From Paroceanicella profunda (GTDB lineage Bacteria; Pseudomonadota; Alphaproteobacteria; Rhodobacterales; Rhodobacteraceae): DNA of 64,000 nucleotides. Under the pieces are notes generated by a model. The model was not told the DNA's origin. It saw nothing but the letters and a program-made list of their open reading frames with translations, and searched no databases. Below, piece after piece: positions 9,860 to 20,583 of this stretch; positions within the stretch are counted from its first letter, which is position 1, and the number at the start of each line of letters is the position of its first letter. The stretch spans positions 3,378,501 to 3,442,500 of the forward strand of contig NZ_CP040818.1 of assembly GCF_005887635.2 (NCBI RefSeq). The letters are read 5' to 3'. The translations under genes were made by a program, and so were the position numbers.

Positions 9860-10603
9860 TCAGCTGAACTGGATGTCTGCGGCCGTGATCTCATGCCGGG
9901 CGGTGCCCGTGTTTAGAACAAGCGCGCCCGCGGCGTCCACTGTCTCGAAAATGCCGGTGAGGCTGCGGCCCGGCAGGCGGGCGGTCACCGTCTCACCCAG
10001 CCGGGCGGCAAAACCCAGCCATTCTGCGCGCAAGGGGGCGAAGCCCTCGGCCAGGAACAGGGCCTCGCGCCGGGCGAAGGCGGTGGCGAGGGGGGCGAGG
10101 AACGCCTCCGCCGTCACCTGCACGCCGCAATCGGCCAGTGCCACCGGCGGCAGCGCGCCGAGGTCCAGGCTGGCGGCGGGCGGCGCATGGCGCAGGTTCA
10201 CCCCGATCCCGACGATCAGCGGCCCCGCCGTGCCGCTGCGTTCCAGCAGGATCCCCGCAATCTTGCGGCCGGACATCAGAACATCGTTCGGCCATTTCAG
10301 GCTGAACAGCGCCGGACGGCCCGTGACCGCCTCGAACGCCTCACGCAGGGCGAGCGCGGCGGTGAAGGAGCGCAGGGCGGCTTCCGCCGGCGTGCCCTGC
10401 GGCTCCATCAGCAGGCTGGCGGAAAAGTTTCCCTCCGGCGCCTGCCAGCCCCTGCCCCGGCGGCCGCGCCCTGCCGTTTGCCGGCGGGCGCAGATCCAGG
10501 CCGGACCCCGCTCTCCGCCGGCGGCCATGCGCTGCGCCTCGGAGTTGGTGCTGTCCACCTCGTCGAGCAGGATCCTCCGGACGCCTTCGGGCCAGACGGT
10601 CAC
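9860..10603 (-). CDS. birA: Biotin--[acetyl-CoA-carboxylase] ligase, monofunctional
   Basis: Activates biotin with ATP and attaches it to the carboxyl carrier protein of biotin-dependent carboxylases. Motifs are DEVDSTNSEA, the biotinyl-AMP-binding GRGRRGRGW and KWPNDVL. It lacks the N-terminal helix-turn-helix of E. coli BirA, so it is a ligase only and not a repressor. I chose the GTG at 10603, one base after the nuoN stop, giving 247 residues. A longer frame from an ATG at 10639 lies inside nuoN and would add an unconserved tail. Confidence 0.9.
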   Translation of the reverse strand: MTVWPEGVRRILLDEVDSTNSEAQRMAAGGERGPAWICARRQTAGRGRRGRGWQAPEGNFSASLLMEPQGTPAEAALRSFTAALALREAFEAVTGRPALFSLKWPNDVLMSGRKIAGILLERSGTAGPLIVGIGVNLRHAPPAASLDLGALPPVALADCGVQVTAEAFLAPLATAFARREALFLAEGFAPLRAEWLGFAARLGETVTARLPGRSLTGIFETVDAAGALVLNTGTARHEITAADIQFS

Positions 10604-10604
10604 G

Positions 10605-12053
10605 TCAGTTGAGCAACGTGGCCGCCGCGGCGGTGGCAAGGGTTTCGACGCCGAAGAGGTTGATCACCGGCAGCCAGCCGACCGTCATCGCCCCGGCGCT
10701 CAGCCCGAGGAAGACCGCGTGGCTGAAGGGGATGGAGCCGCTGAGCCGCGTGTCATCCGCGCCGAAGTACATCAGGTAGACGATGCGCAGGTAGTAGAAG
10801 GCGCCGATCACCGAGGAGATCGCCCCGATCACCGCGAGCCAGGCCAGCCCGGCATCGACCGCGGCCACGAAGACGTACCACTTGCCGAAGAAGCCCACCA
10901 TCGGCGGGATGCCTGCCAGCGAGAACATCAGCAGCATCAGCGCCATGGCCCGGCCCGGCTCCAGTCGGGCATAGCCCGACAGGCTGCGCAGGTCGGTGAC
11001 GGGAACCCCATCCCGCTCCATGTTGAGGATGAAGGCGAAGACGCCGACATTCGTCGTCACGTAGATGGCGAGGTAGATCAGCAGCGCTTCGACGCCGCTC
11101 TGGGTGCCCGCGGAAAGCCCGACGAGCGCGTAGCCCATGTGTGAGATCGAGGAATAGGCCATCAGGCGCTTGATGTTGGTCTGGGTGAGGGCCGCAACCG
11201 CGCCGAGCAGCATCGAGACCACCGCGAGGAAGGCGAGGATCTGCTGCCAGTCGGCCACCGCGTCGCCGAAGGCGGCGAAGAGCAGCCGCGCGAACATCGC
11301 CGCCGCGGCGACCTTCGGCGCCGTGGCGAGGAAGGCGGTGACCGGAGTGGGCGCGCCCTCGTAGACGTCCGGCGTCCACATGTGGAACGGCGCGGCGGAG
11401 ATCTTGAAGGCCATGCCGCAGCACATGAACACGATGCCGAACAGGAGGCCGAGGCCCAGCCCCTCCGCATCGACCACCGAGGCGATGGAGGTGAACTCGG
11501 TCGCACCGGAGTAGCCGTAGACGAGGCTGGCGCCGTACAGCAGCAGACCCGAGGAGAGCGCGCCGAGCACGAAGTATTTCAGGCCCGCTTCCGTGGACCG
11601 CAGGCTGTCGCGGCGGATGGCCGCGATGACGTAGAGCGCCAGCGAAGACAGTTCCAGCCCCATGTAGAGCGCGATCAGGTCTCCGGCGGAGACCATCATC
11701 ATCATGCCCACGGTCGAGAGCGCGACGAGCACCGGAAATTCGAACCGCAGCAGGTCGCGGCGGCGGAAATAGTCGCTCGACATGCCCAGGACGGCGGCGC
11801 CGCCCAGCAGCAGGGTGACCTTGGAGAAGCGGGCGAAGCCGTCATTCACGAAGCCGCCGTGGAAGGCGACCTCCTTGCCCGGGGCGGAGAAGCCGATCCA
11901 GAGCGCGATCAGCGCCATCACGCCGGCGGTGGCCCAGATCAGCAGGCTGGTTTCGCCGTCCTTGGAGCGGAAGACGCCCCACATCAGGGCCGCGATGGCG
12001 TAGATCGCCAGGGCGAGCTCGGGGAGGATGACCTGGATGTCGGTACCAATCAT
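10605..12053 (-). CDS. nuoN: NADH-quinone oxidoreductase subunit N
   Basis: Antiporter-like, proton-pumping membrane subunit of complex I, 482 residues, hydrophobic throughout with about 14 predicted membrane helices. The conserved loop around [19 protein letters not shown] and the [14 protein letters not shown] segment identify it. It follows nuoM closely (16 bp) and ends one base before birA. Confidence 0.96.
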   Translation of the reverse strand: MIGTDIQVILPELALAIYAIAALMWGVFRSKDGETSLLIWATAGVMALIALWIGFSAPGKEVAFHGGFVNDGFARFSKVTLLLGGAAVLGMSSDYFRRRDLLRFEFPVLVALSTVGMMMMVSAGDLIALYMGLELSSLALYVIAAIRRDSLRSTEAGLKYFVLGALSSGLLLYGASLVYGYSGATEFTSIASVVDAEGLGLGLLFGIVFMCCGMAFKISAAPFHMWTPDVYEGAPTPVTAFLATAPKVAAAAMFARLLFAAFGDAVADWQQILAFLAVVSMLLGAVAALTQTNIKRLMAYSSISHMGYALVGLSAGTQSGVEALLIYLAIYVTTNVGVFAFILNMERDGVPVTDLRSLSGYARLEPGRAMALMLLMFSLAGIPPMVGFFGKWYVFVAAVDAGLAWLAVIGAISSVIGAFYYLRIVYLMYFGADDTRLSGSIPFSHAVFLGLSAGAMTVGWLPVINLFGVETLATAAAATLLN

Positions 12054-12069
12054 GAGTGTCTCTCCGGGC

Positions 12070-13611
12070 TCAGTGGCTGGCGAGCTGCGTTGCAGCCTGC
12101 GCCAGTGCCGTATCGTATGTGTGCAGCAGGGCCGTCACCGAGGGACCGAAGATGTCGATCACCAGGCTGGGATAGACCCCGAGCACGAGGGTCGCGATGA
12201 TCAGCGGCGCGAAGATCGCCTTCTCGCGCATCGACATGTCCTGGATCTGGCTGAGGCTCTGCTTGATGAGGTCACCGAACATCACCCGGCGGTAGAGCCA
12301 CAGGGTGTAGCAGGCGGAGAGCACCACGCCCGAGGCGGCGCCGAAGGCCGCCCAGGTGTTGGCCTGGAAGGCGCCGACCAGGGTGAGGAATTCGCCCACG
12401 AACCCCGACGTGCCCGGCAGACCGGCATTGCCCAGCGTGAACAGCATGAAGGTGAAGGCATAGACCGGCATCCGGATCACCAGGCCGCCATAGGCGTCGA
12501 TGTCGCGGGTGTGCATCCGGTCGTAGAGCACGCCGACACACAGGAACAGGCCGCCGGAGATGAAGCCGTGGCTGAGCATCAGGAACAGCGAGCCGTCGAT
12601 CCCCTGCTGGTTGCCCGCGAAGATGCCCAGGGTCACGAAACCCATGTGGGCCACGGAGGAATAGGCGATCAGCTTCTTCATGTCGTCCTGCACCATCGCG
12701 ACCAGCGAGGCATAGACGATGGCGATGACCGAGAGCAGGAACACGAAATCCTGCATCATGGCCGAGGCCACCGGGAACATCGGCAGGCAGAAGCGCAGGA
12801 ACCCGTAGCCGCCGACCTTCAGCAGGATGGCGGCCAGCACGACCGAGCCGGCCGTGGGCGCCTGGACGTGGGCATCCGCCAGCCAGGTGTGCACCGGGAA
12901 CATCGGCATCTTGACCGCGAAGCTCACGAAGAAGCCCCACCACATCAGCAGCTGCACCCCGCCCACGACATGCCAGCCCCAGAGATCGATCGCCTCATGC
13001 GAGAACTCGTGCTGGAGCAGCAGCCGGATGTCGGTGGTGCCGGCATCGGCATACATCGCCGCGATGGCGATCAGCATCAGCACCGAGCCGAACAGCGTGT
13101 ACAGGAAATACTTGAACGAGGCATAGACCCGCTCCTTGCCGCCCCAGATGCCGATGATCAGGAACATCGGGATCAGGCTCGCCTCGAAGAACAGGTAGAA
13201 CAGGACGATGTCGAGCGCGCAGAACACCCCCACCATGAGCGCCTCGAGCACGAGGAAGGCGATCATGTATTCCTTCACCCGCTTCTCGACATGCCAGGAG
13301 CAGGCGATGACCATCGGCATCAGGAAGGTGGTGAGCATCACGAACAGCACCGAAATGCCGTCGACGCCCATCTGGTACTTCAGCGGGCCCAGCCAGTCCG
13401 CCTCCTCGACGAACTGGAAGCCGGTGTCGGAACTGTCGAAACCGAAGAGCACGGCGAGGGACAGCACGAAGGTGGCAAGGCTGGTGAGCAAGGCGAGCCA
13501 TTTGGCGTTGCGCACCGCCATCGCATCATCCCCGCGCAGCAGCAGCAGGAGCACCGCCGCGCCGATGAGCGGCAGGAAGGTGACGATGGAGAGAATGGGA
13601 AGACTGCCCAT
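12070..13611 (-). CDS. nuoM: NADH-quinone oxidoreductase subunit M
   Basis: Antiporter-like membrane subunit of complex I, 513 residues. The start MGSLPILS at 13611 shares one base with the nuoL stop (TGATG); a longer frame reaching into nuoL is not credible. Family segments include [18 protein letters not shown], the lysine/histidine proton-channel helices, and [14 protein letters not shown]. Confidence 0.96.
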   Translation of the reverse strand: MGSLPILSIVTFLPLIGAAVLLLLLRGDDAMAVRNAKWLALLTSLATFVLSLAVLFGFDSSDTGFQFVEEADWLGPLKYQMGVDGISVLFVMLTTFLMPMVIACSWHVEKRVKEYMIAFLVLEALMVGVFCALDIVLFYLFFEASLIPMFLIIGIWGGKERVYASFKYFLYTLFGSVLMLIAIAAMYADAGTTDIRLLLQHEFSHEAIDLWGWHVVGGVQLLMWWGFFVSFAVKMPMFPVHTWLADAHVQAPTAGSVVLAAILLKVGGYGFLRFCLPMFPVASAMMQDFVFLLSVIAIVYASLVAMVQDDMKKLIAYSSVAHMGFVTLGIFAGNQQGIDGSLFLMLSHGFISGGLFLCVGVLYDRMHTRDIDAYGGLVIRMPVYAFTFMLFTLGNAGLPGTSGFVGEFLTLVGAFQANTWAAFGAASGVVLSACYTLWLYRRVMFGDLIKQSLSQIQDMSMREKAIFAPLIIATLVLGVYPSLVIDIFGPSVTALLHTYDTALAQAATQLASH

Positions 13612-15590
13612 CAGTGCGCTCCTCCGGAGACGGCAAACCAGGTGATGATCAGGATCAGGCCGATGATCATCGCGAAGGCGTAGTGGAACACGTAGCCGGA
13701 CTGCGCCCGACCGGCGATGCGACTGAGCATGGGCAGGAAGATCATCGCCACGCCGTTGATGCCGCCATCGATGGTCGACCGGTCGCCGGCCTTCCACAGG
13801 AAGCGGCCCAGCCAGCGCGCCGGCTGGATGAAGATGAGGTCGTAGAGCTCATCGAAGTACCACTTGTTCAGCAGGAACTGGTGGATGCCCGGATGGGCCT
13901 TCGCCAGCCGCCCCGGCAGGTCGGGGCTGCGGATGTAGAAGGCCCAGGCCGTGACCAGGCCGATCAGCATGGCGAGGAACGGTGCCAGCTTGGCCCAGAC
14001 CGGGACGTCGTGGCTGTGGTGCAACACTTCGTTCTCCGCGCCCTGGAAGATCGCCTCCCCCCAGAACTCCTCCCAGTGATGGCCGATGAATCCGCCGTAC
14101 CAGATCATGCCGGCAGCCACCGCCCCCACCGCCAGGACGAGCAGCGGAAGCAGCATCACCTTCGGGCTTTCATGGGCGTGCTCATGGGTGTGATGGTCCC
14201 CGCGCGGGGCACCGTAGAAGGTCATGAACACCAGGCGCCAGGAGTAGAAGCTGGTGAACAGCGCCGCCACGACCAGCAGCACGAAGGCGAAATCGCCCGT
14301 GGCCGTGCCCGCCGCGAGGGTGCTCTCGATGATCGCGTCCTTGGACACGAAGCCGGCAAAGCCGATCGGCACGCCGAGCGAGACGAGCGGCAGGCCCACG
14401 CCAGTGATGGCAAGCGTGCCGATCATCATGCACCAGAAGGTGACCGGGATCTTCTTGCGCAGGCCGCCGTAGGCCCTCAGATCCTGTTCGTGGTGCATGG
14501 CGTGGATCACCGAGCCCGCGCAGAGGAACAGGAGCGCCTTGAAGAACGCATGGGTGAAGAGGTGGAACATCGCGGCCTGATACACGCCCACGCCCGCGGC
14601 GGCGAACATGTAGCCGAGCTGCGAACAGGTGGAATAGGCGATGACGCGCTTGATGTCGTTCTGCACGAGCCCCACGGTGGCCGCGAAGAAGGCCGTGAGC
14701 CCTCCCAGAACCGTGATGAAACCCGTGGCCACCGGCGCGTATTCATACAGCGGCGACATGCGGCAGACGAGGAACACCCCGGCGGTCACCATGGTCGCGG
14801 CGTGGATGAGGGCGGAGACCGGGGTCGGGCCCTCCATCGCGTCCGGCAGCCAGGTGTGCAGCAGGAGCTGGGCGGATTTGCCCATCGCGCCGATGAAGAG
14901 CAGGAAGCCGATGATTTCCACCGTCGAGACCTGCCAGCTCAGGAAGGTCATCGTCTGGGTGGCCATCTCGGGCACCTGGTCGAAGATTTCGTCGAACTGG
15001 ATGGAATCGGTGACGAAATAAAGCGCCAGAATGCCCAGGAGGAAGCCGAAATCACCCACGCGGTTGATGATGAAGGCCTTCATGGCCGCGGCGCCGGCAG
15101 AGGGCTTGCGGTAGTAGAAGCCGATCAGCAGGTAGGAGGCAACGCCCACGCCCTCCCAGCCGAAGAACATCTGGGCGAGGTTGTCGGCCGTCACCAGCAT
15201 CAGCATCGCAAAGGTGAACAGCGAGAGGTAGGCGAAGAAGCGCGGCTTGTAGACCTCGCCTTCCTTCCACTGCGGATCCTTGTCCATGTAGCCGACGGAG
15301 TAGAGGTGCACCAGGGCGGAGACGGTGGTGACCACCACCAGCATCACGGTGGTGAGCCGGTCAATGCGTACCGCCCAGTCGGCGGTGAGCGTGCCGGTCT
15401 CGATCCAGCGGAAGATCACGTGCGACTCGGTATGCTCGGGCGTGGTGAAGAACACCACCCAGCTGAGGATCGCGCACAGGAACAGAAGGCCCGTGGTGAG
15501 GTGCATCGACACCTTCTCGCCGGTGATGCGCCAGCCGAAGCCGGCGACGATCGCGCCGAGCAGCGGTGCGAACAGGATGATATCAACCAT
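13611..15590 (-). CDS. nuoL: NADH-quinone oxidoreductase subunit L
   Basis: Largest membrane subunit of complex I, at the distal end of the arm, with a long C-terminal lateral helix. The 659 residues are slightly short for the family (often 690-720 in alphaproteobacteria). Conserved parts seen are [40 protein letters not shown] (residues of the Lys/His channel) and [13 protein letters not shown] His-rich cytoplasmic loop ([10 protein letters not shown]) lies near residue 460. It is coupled to nuoM by a one-base overlap. Confidence 0.96.
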   Translation of the reverse strand: MVDIILFAPLLGAIVAGFGWRITGEKVSMHLTTGLLFLCAILSWVVFFTTPEHTESHVIFRWIETGTLTADWAVRIDRLTTVMLVVVTTVSALVHLYSVGYMDKDPQWKEGEVYKPRFFAYLSLFTFAMLMLVTADNLAQMFFGWEGVGVASYLLIGFYYRKPSAGAAAMKAFIINRVGDFGFLLGILALYFVTDSIQFDEIFDQVPEMATQTMTFLSWQVSTVEIIGFLLFIGAMGKSAQLLLHTWLPDAMEGPTPVSALIHAATMVTAGVFLVCRMSPLYEYAPVATGFITVLGGLTAFFAATVGLVQNDIKRVIAYSTCSQLGYMFAAAGVGVYQAAMFHLFTHAFFKALLFLCAGSVIHAMHHEQDLRAYGGLRKKIPVTFWCMMIGTLAITGVGLPLVSLGVPIGFAGFVSKDAIIESTLAAGTATGDFAFVLLVVAALFTSFYSWRLVFMTFYGAPRGDHHTHEHAHESPKVMLLPLLVLAVGAVAAGMIWYGGFIGHHWEEFWGEAIFQGAENEVLHHSHDVPVWAKLAPFLAMLIGLVTAWAFYIRSPDLPGRLAKAHPGIHQFLLNKWYFDELYDLIFIQPARWLGRFLWKAGDRSTIDGGINGVAMIFLPMLSRIAGRAQSGYVFHYAFAMIIGLILIITWFAVSGGAH

Positions 15591-15596
15591 GACCCT

Positions 15597-15902
15597 TCAG
15601 CCCTTCATCATATTGACGTCTTCCACGGCAATCGTGCCGCGGTTGCGGAAGAAGCAGACGAGGATCGCGAGACCGATCGCCGCTTCGGCGGCAGCCACCG
15701 TAAGCACGAAGAGCGTGAAGACCTGGCCCACCAGATCGCCCAGATGGGTGGAGAAGGCCACGAGGTTGATGTTCACCGAAAGCAGCATCAGTTCGAGCGA
15801 CATCAGGATGACGATGATGTTCTTGCGATTCAGGAAGATCCCGAAGATCCCGATCACGAACAGCAGCGCAGCCACGGTGAGATAATGTTCGATACCGATC
15901 AT
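15597..15902 (-). CDS. nuoK: NADH-quinone oxidoreductase subunit K
   Basis: Small three-helix membrane subunit of complex I (101 residues). The [11 protein letters not shown] segment carries the conserved Glu of helix 2 in the proton path, followed by [12 protein letters not shown] with the second conserved Glu. It lies four bases from nuoJ and six from nuoL. Confidence 0.96.
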   Translation of the reverse strand: MIGIEHYLTVAALLFVIGIFGIFLNRKNIIVILMSLELMLLSVNINLVAFSTHLGDLVGQVFTLFVLTVAAAEAAIGLAILVCFFRNRGTIAVEDVNMMKG

Positions 15903-15906
15903 GTGG

Positions 15907-16527
15907 TCAGATCCCCTGCCTTGGCTTGACGTCCATCAGTTCGACCGCGGTGTTGGGATCGCGGTACATCTGCTCGAGGACATTCTGGCGTTTCACCCCG
16001 ACCCTGTGGCGCAGCGTCAGCACGATGGCGCCGATCATCGCCGTCAGCAGGATCAGCCCTGCTGCCTGGAAGAGGTAGACGTAGCGCGTGTAGATCAGCT
16101 GCCCCAGGGCGGCGGTGTTGGTGACATCCTCAGGCATCGGCGCCACGGCGGCGCGCAGCGACGGCGAGGCCTCCGCCGGGATCCAGTCTCCGGAGATGCC
16201 GATGACCATGCCGAGCTCGAGCAGCAGGATGACCGCCATCAGCCCCGCCAGCGGCAGGTAGCTCACCATGCCCGACTTCAGCTCGGCGAAGTCCACGTCC
16301 AGCATCATGACCACGAAGAGGAACAGCACCGCCACCGCGCCCACGTAGACGATGAGCATGAGCATGGCCACGAATTCCGCCCCCATTAGCACGAACAGGC
16401 CGGCCGCGGAGAAGAAGGTGAGGATCAGCCAGAGCACCGAGTGGACCGGGTTTCGGGCCGTCACCGTCAGAAGCCCCGCCGCCACCGCGACGCAGGCGAA
16501 GAGATAAAAGGCCAAGGTGAATATCAT
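15907..16527 (-). CDS. nuoJ: NADH-quinone oxidoreductase subunit J
   Basis: Five-helix membrane subunit of complex I, 206 residues. The [12 protein letters not shown] start and the [26 protein letters not shown] helix, which contains the pi-bulge region, are typical. A DUF4259 gene separates it from nuoI. Confidence 0.95.
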   Translation of the reverse strand: MIFTLAFYLFACVAVAAGLLTVTARNPVHSVLWLILTFFSAAGLFVLMGAEFVAMLMLIVYVGAVAVLFLFVVMMLDVDFAELKSGMVSYLPLAGLMAVILLLELGMVIGISGDWIPAEASPSLRAAVAPMPEDVTNTAALGQLIYTRYVYLFQAAGLILLTAMIGAIVLTLRHRVGVKRQNVLEQMYRDPNTAVELMDVKPRQGI

Positions 16528-16546
16528 GTGTCTCTCCCCGATCCGG

Positions 16547-16936
16547 TCATTCTAGCCGGTCGCTCAGATCGGCGACGGCGGCCGCCCAGGCCGGGTCATC
16601 CGCTTCATTCCAGAGCTCCGCGAGCTCGCTGTTCTCTCCGAGGACCTCCTCCAGCGCGGCGATGGCGAGATCCCGGACGTCCGGAATGTCGCGCACCGCT
16701 TCGACGTGAGGCAGGATCCGCGCGATGACATCCTCATCGACCTCCGGAGAGGATTTTCCGAAGGCGGTGGCAACCGCCTCCGCCGCGGCAACCGCGGCAG
16801 CGCCGGCATCCACCTCGACGACTCCGTCCCCGATGTCCAGCGCGGCAATCACCGCAGCCTCCGGATCGCTCTCGAACTCCGAGAGCCAGTCCATCGCGTC
16901 ATCATTGCCGAATGCGTCTGCTGCCCAGCTGCCCAT
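16547..16936 (-). CDS. DUF4259 domain protein inserted between nuoI and nuoJ
   Basis: A 129-residue soluble acidic protein that opens with [18 protein letters not shown], the hallmark start of DUF4259 proteins (G-W/F-FGNDxAxDW). The rest is Ala/Glu/Asp-rich and helical, with no membrane segment or metal motif. No function is known for the family. The ATG at 16936 is chosen because the hallmark begins there; a longer frame into nuoI exists but is not supported. The gene is packed in the operon (7 bp after nuoI, 19 bp before nuoJ), so it is co-expressed with complex I. A role in assembly or regulation is only a guess. Confidence 0.8.
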   Translation of the reverse strand: MGSWAADAFGNDDAMDWLSEFESDPEAAVIAALDIGDGVVEVDAGAAAVAAAEAVATAFGKSSPEVDEDVIARILPHVEAVRDIPDVRDLAIAALEEVLGENSELAELWNEADDPAWAAAVADLSDRLE

Positions 16937-16943
16937 GCCATCC

Positions 16944-17438
16944 TCACCTGTAGGGCGCGTCGAGTTCGATGTTGCGGGCGATTTCCGCCTCCCACCGCTC
17001 GCCGTTCGCCAGCAACTTGTCCTTGTTGTAGAACAGTTCCTCGCGGGTTTCGGTGGAGAACTCGAAGTTCGGCCCCTCCACGATCGCATCCACCGGGCAG
17101 GCTTCCTGGCAGAAGCCGCAGTAGATGCACTTGGTCATGTCGATGTCGTAGCGCGTGGTGCGGCGCGAGCCGTCCTCGCGCGGTTCCGCCTCGATGGTGA
17201 TCGCCTGCGCGGGACAGATCGCCTCGCACAGCTTGCACGCGATGCACCGTTCCTCGCCGTTGGGATAGCGGCGCAGGGCGTGCTCGCCACGGAACCGCGG
17301 CGAGAGCGGCCCCTTCTCGTGCGGATAGTTGAGCGTCACCTTCGGCTTGAAGAAATACTTCATGCCGAGCCTGAACCCGCCGATGAAATCGGCCAGCAGG
17401 AAGTAACGGATGGCTCGGTTCCACTGGAAACCCATCAT
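16944..17438 (-). CDS. nuoI: NADH-quinone oxidoreductase subunit I
   Basis: Peripheral-arm subunit carrying the two [4Fe-4S] clusters N6a and N6b. Both motifs are complete: [12 protein letters not shown] and [12 protein letters not shown]. The start MMGFQW at 17438 follows a GGTAAGGAG ribosome site by a few bases, giving 164 residues. A longer frame to 17459 would overlap the nuoH stop and is less likely. Confidence 0.95.
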   Translation of the reverse strand: MMGFQWNRAIRYFLLADFIGGFRLGMKYFFKPKVTLNYPHEKGPLSPRFRGEHALRRYPNGEERCIACKLCEAICPAQAITIEAEPREDGSRRTTRYDIDMTKCIYCGFCQEACPVDAIVEGPNFEFSTETREELFYNKDKLLANGERWEAEIARNIELDAPYR

Positions 17439-17445
17439 CGGCTCC

Positions 17446-18474
17446 TTACCACCGGGCATAGCCCGGCACTCCGTATTGTGCGAATGCGGCCACGATCACG
17501 ACCCAGCCCAGCGACATCGGCAGGAAGACCTTCCAGCCCAGGCGCATCAACTGGTCGTAGCGGTACCGCGGAACGATGGCCTTCACCATCGCGAAGAGGA
17601 AGAAGAAGAACAGGATCTTGAGGATGAACCACAGGATACCGTCCGGCAGGCCCGGGATGGGCGACAGCCAGCCGCCGAAGAACAGCAGCGAGATGAGCGC
17701 GCACATCAGCACGATGGCCATGTACTCGCCGACCATGAACAGCAGGTAGGGCGTGGAGGAGTATTCCACCTGGTAGCCGGCCACCAGCTCCGATTCCGCT
17801 TCCGGGAGGTCGAAGGGCGGCCGGTTCGTCTCGGCCAGGGCCGAGACGAAGAACAGCACCACCATGGGCAGGTGCGGCAGCCAGTACCAGGAGAAGAACC
17901 CGTAGCTGCCCGACTGCGCCATCACGATGTCGGTGAGGTTCAGCGAACCGGTGGAGATGAGCACGCCGACGATGATGAGCCCGATCGACACTTCGTAGGA
18001 GATCATCTGCGCGGCGGAGCGCAGGCCGCCGAGGAACGGGTATTTCGAGTTCGACGCCCAGCCGCCCATGATCACGCCGTAGACCTCCAGCGAGGAGATG
18101 GCGAAGATGTAGAGGATGCCGACGTTCACGTTGGCGATCACCCAGACCGAGTCCTCCCCCGCGCTGAACGGGATCGCCGCCCAGGCGATGGTGGCGAGCA
18201 CGAAGCTCATCAGCGGAGCGAGGAAGAACACGGCCTTGTCCGCGCCGCCGGGCACCACGATTTCCTTCAACGCGAACTTGATGAAATCGGCGAAGGACTG
18301 GAACAGGCCGAACGGGCCCACCACGTTGACCGAGCGGCGCAGCTGCACCGCGCCCCAGACCTTGCGGTCGAGCACGAGCAGAAAGGCCAGCGAGACCAGC
18401 AGCAGCACCGTCACCAGCAGGCACTGGCCGACGATGATGAGGAAGATCCCGAAATTGGTGTCGAAGAAGTCCAT
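17446..18474 (-). CDS. nuoH: NADH-quinone oxidoreductase subunit H
   Basis: Membrane subunit that forms the quinone-binding chamber with NuoB and NuoD. It has 342 residues with about eight helices. The loop with [21 protein letters not shown] and its conserved acidic residues is clear, as is the [18 protein letters not shown] segment. It lies three bases after nuoG. Confidence 0.96.
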   Translation of the reverse strand: MDFFDTNFGIFLIIVGQCLLVTVLLLVSLAFLLVLDRKVWGAVQLRRSVNVVGPFGLFQSFADFIKFALKEIVVPGGADKAVFFLAPLMSFVLATIAWAAIPFSAGEDSVWVIANVNVGILYIFAISSLEVYGVIMGGWASNSKYPFLGGLRSAAQMISYEVSIGLIIVGVLISTGSLNLTDIVMAQSGSYGFFSWYWLPHLPMVVLFFVSALAETNRPPFDLPEAESELVAGYQVEYSSTPYLLFMVGEYMAIVLMCALISLLFFGGWLSPIPGLPDGILWFILKILFFFFLFAMVKAIVPRYRYDQLMRLGWKVFLPMSLGWVVIVAAFAQYGVPGYARW

Positions 18475-18477
18475 CTC

Positions 18478-20496
18478 TTACTCCGCGGCCACGGGCAGCA
18501 CGCGGGACGCCGCCTGTTTTGAAAGCTCGGCCATGACCGACGAGGCCCGGGCGATCGGATTTGTGAGGTAATGGTCGCGGATCGGAGTTACGAAATTCCC
18601 CTGCGCGAAGGTCCCGGCCGTGAGCGCCACGGTCGGATTCACCGGAACCGTGTCGATGGCCGCGAGATGCGGATGTGCCGCGAACAGCGCGGCACGCAGC
18701 TGCGCCAGGCTGTCGAAGGGCAGTTTCGCCCCCAGTTCGCCGGAAAGCGCGCGCAGGATCGACCAGTTCTCCTTCGCCTCGCCCGGCGGGAAGCCGGCGC
18801 GATGCGCCATCTGCGGGCGGCCCTCGGTGTTCACGAAGATCCCCGATTCCTCGGTATAGGCCGCGCCGGGCAGGATGATGTCGGCGCGATGCGCCCCGCG
18901 GTCACCGTGGCTGCCCTGATAGATCACCGTGGCGCCGGCCGGAATCTCGATCTCGTCCGCGCCAAGGTTGTAGATGACCTCCGCACCGTCGAGGGCCGCG
19001 GACAGGCCGCCCTCTGTAGCGAAGCCGACATCCATCGCGCCCACGCGGCTGGCCGCGGAATGCAGCACAAGCAGGCCGGAACCGGTGTCGGCGCAGATCT
19101 GCTGGGCGGCGGCGAGAACCGCCGCGCCGTCGGAGCCCGAAAGCGCGCCCTGCCCCACGATCACCAGCGAGGACCGCGACGCGGCATCCTCGCTGGCACC
19201 GCGCTCCAGCACGCTGGAGAGGGCCGCGCGGTCCGCGCCGATATGCTCGTAATCATAGGTGAGATCGACCGCCTCGCCGATTACCGCCACCGCCGCGCCG
19301 TTCAGCCAGGCCTTGCGGATGCGGGCGTTGAGCACCGGCGCCTCGGCGCGCGGGTTGGTGCCGATGAGCAGGATCAGCTCGGCGCTGTCGATGTCCTGGA
19401 TCGTCGCCGTGCCGACATAGGCGCCGCGATTGCCGATCGGCAGGCGGGCGCCATCGGTCCGGCACTCCAGCGTGCCGCCCTGGCCGCCGACCAGCTGACC
19501 GAGCGCGTAGATCGCCTCCACCGGAGCGAGGTCACCGGCCAGCGCCGCCACCTTGCGGCCCTTCATCGCGGCGGCCGCGGCGCCGAGCGCCTCGCCCCAG
19601 GATGCCGGCCGCAGCTTGCCGTTCTCGCGCAGATAGGGCCGGTCCAGCCGCTGGCGGCGCAGCCCGTCCCAGATGAAGCGGGTCTTGTCGGCGATCCACT
19701 CCTCGTTCACCCCGTCATGGTTGCGCGGCAGCACGCGCATGACCTCGCGGCCACGAGTGTCCACCCGGATGTTGGAGCCGAGCGCGTCCATCACGTCGAT
19801 GCTCTCGGTCTTCTTCAGCTCCCAGGGGCGCGCGGTGAAGGCATAGGGTTTGGAGACCAGCGCGCCCACCGGGCACAGGTCGATGATGTTGCCCTGCAGC
19901 TCCGAATGCAGCGTCTCGTTGAGGTAGGAGGTGATCTCCGCGTCCTCGCCGCGCCCGGTCTGGCCCATCTGGCTGATGCCCGCCACCTCGGTGGTGAAGC
20001 GCACGCAGCGGGTGCAGGAGATGCAGCGGGTCATGTGCGTCTCGACCAGCGGCCCGAGGTCGAGGTCGATGGCCGAGCGCTTTTCCTCGCGGAAGCGCGA
20101 GAAATCCACGCCGTAAGCCATGGCCTGGTCCTGCAGGTCGCACTCGCCGCCCTGGTCGCAGATCGGGCAGTCCAGCGGGTGGTTGATGAGCAGGAACTCC
20201 ATCACCCCCTCCCGGGCCTTCTTGACCATGGGAGACTTGGTCTTGATCACCGGCGGAGCGCCTTCGGGGCCGGGCCGCAGGTCGCGCACCTGCATGGCGC
20301 AGGAGGCGGCGGGCTTCGGCGGGCCGCCGACGACCTCCACCAGGCACATCCGGCAGTTGCCGGCAATCGACAGCCGCTCATGGTAGCAGAAGCGCGGGAT
20401 CTCGACGCCCGCCTGCTCGCAGGCCTGCAGGAGGGTGAGCGCCGGGTCGACCTCCACCTCCATGTCGTCGATGATGATTTTTCGCAGATCGCTCAT
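18478..20496 (-). CDS. nuoG: NADH-quinone oxidoreductase subunit G
   Basis: Large iron-sulfur subunit of the NADH module, 672 residues. The N-terminus is a [2Fe-2S] ferredoxin domain ([15 protein letters not shown]), then the His-ligated cluster region ([14 protein letters not shown]) and a [4Fe-4S] site (CISCTRC), followed by a molybdopterin-oxidoreductase-like domain without cofactor. Its ATG overlaps the stop of a 28-codon microORF that fills the spacer after nuoF. An AAGGAGG ribosome site lies inside that microORF. Confidence 0.96.
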   Translation of the reverse strand: MSDLRKIIIDDMEVEVDPALTLLQACEQAGVEIPRFCYHERLSIAGNCRMCLVEVVGGPPKPAASCAMQVRDLRPGPEGAPPVIKTKSPMVKKAREGVMEFLLINHPLDCPICDQGGECDLQDQAMAYGVDFSRFREEKRSAIDLDLGPLVETHMTRCISCTRCVRFTTEVAGISQMGQTGRGEDAEITSYLNETLHSELQGNIIDLCPVGALVSKPYAFTARPWELKKTESIDVMDALGSNIRVDTRGREVMRVLPRNHDGVNEEWIADKTRFIWDGLRRQRLDRPYLRENGKLRPASWGEALGAAAAAMKGRKVAALAGDLAPVEAIYALGQLVGGQGGTLECRTDGARLPIGNRGAYVGTATIQDIDSAELILLIGTNPRAEAPVLNARIRKAWLNGAAVAVIGEAVDLTYDYEHIGADRAALSSVLERGASEDAASRSSLVIVGQGALSGSDGAAVLAAAQQICADTGSGLLVLHSAASRVGAMDVGFATEGGLSAALDGAEVIYNLGADEIEIPAGATVIYQGSHGDRGAHRADIILPGAAYTEESGIFVNTEGRPQMAHRAGFPPGEAKENWSILRALSGELGAKLPFDSLAQLRAALFAAHPHLAAIDTVPVNPTVALTAGTFAQGNFVTPIRDHYLTNPIARASSVMAELSKQAASRVLPVAAE

Positions 20497-20579
20497 GCCA
20501 CTGCCTCCTTCCGGGCGCCGTTTCGCGCCGGGGCTGTTCTCTCGCGCCTTGCCATGCGCCTGTCCTTCACACCGGCCAT
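20493..20579 (-). CDS. Candidate 28-residue microprotein between nuoF and nuoG
   Basis: A small open frame that exactly fills the spacer. It starts with ATG at 20579, seven bases after a GGAG sequence overlapping the nuoF stop, and its TGA overlaps the nuoG ATG (GCATGAGC). The product is strongly basic (begins [17 protein letters not shown], ends KEAVA), with no membrane segment. It may be a real microprotein, a leader that couples nuoF and nuoG translation, or chance in a short spacer. A second microORF with the same layout precedes nuoD, which raises the odds that it is real. Confidence 0.4.
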   Translation of the reverse strand: MAGVKDRRMARRERTAPARNGARKEAVA

Positions 20580-20583
20580 GCGC

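Noticed and set aside
13614..15929. 771-residue plus-strand open frame
   Set aside because: Antisense shadow of nuoL and nuoK; composition is dominated by H, R, E, D and G without domain features.
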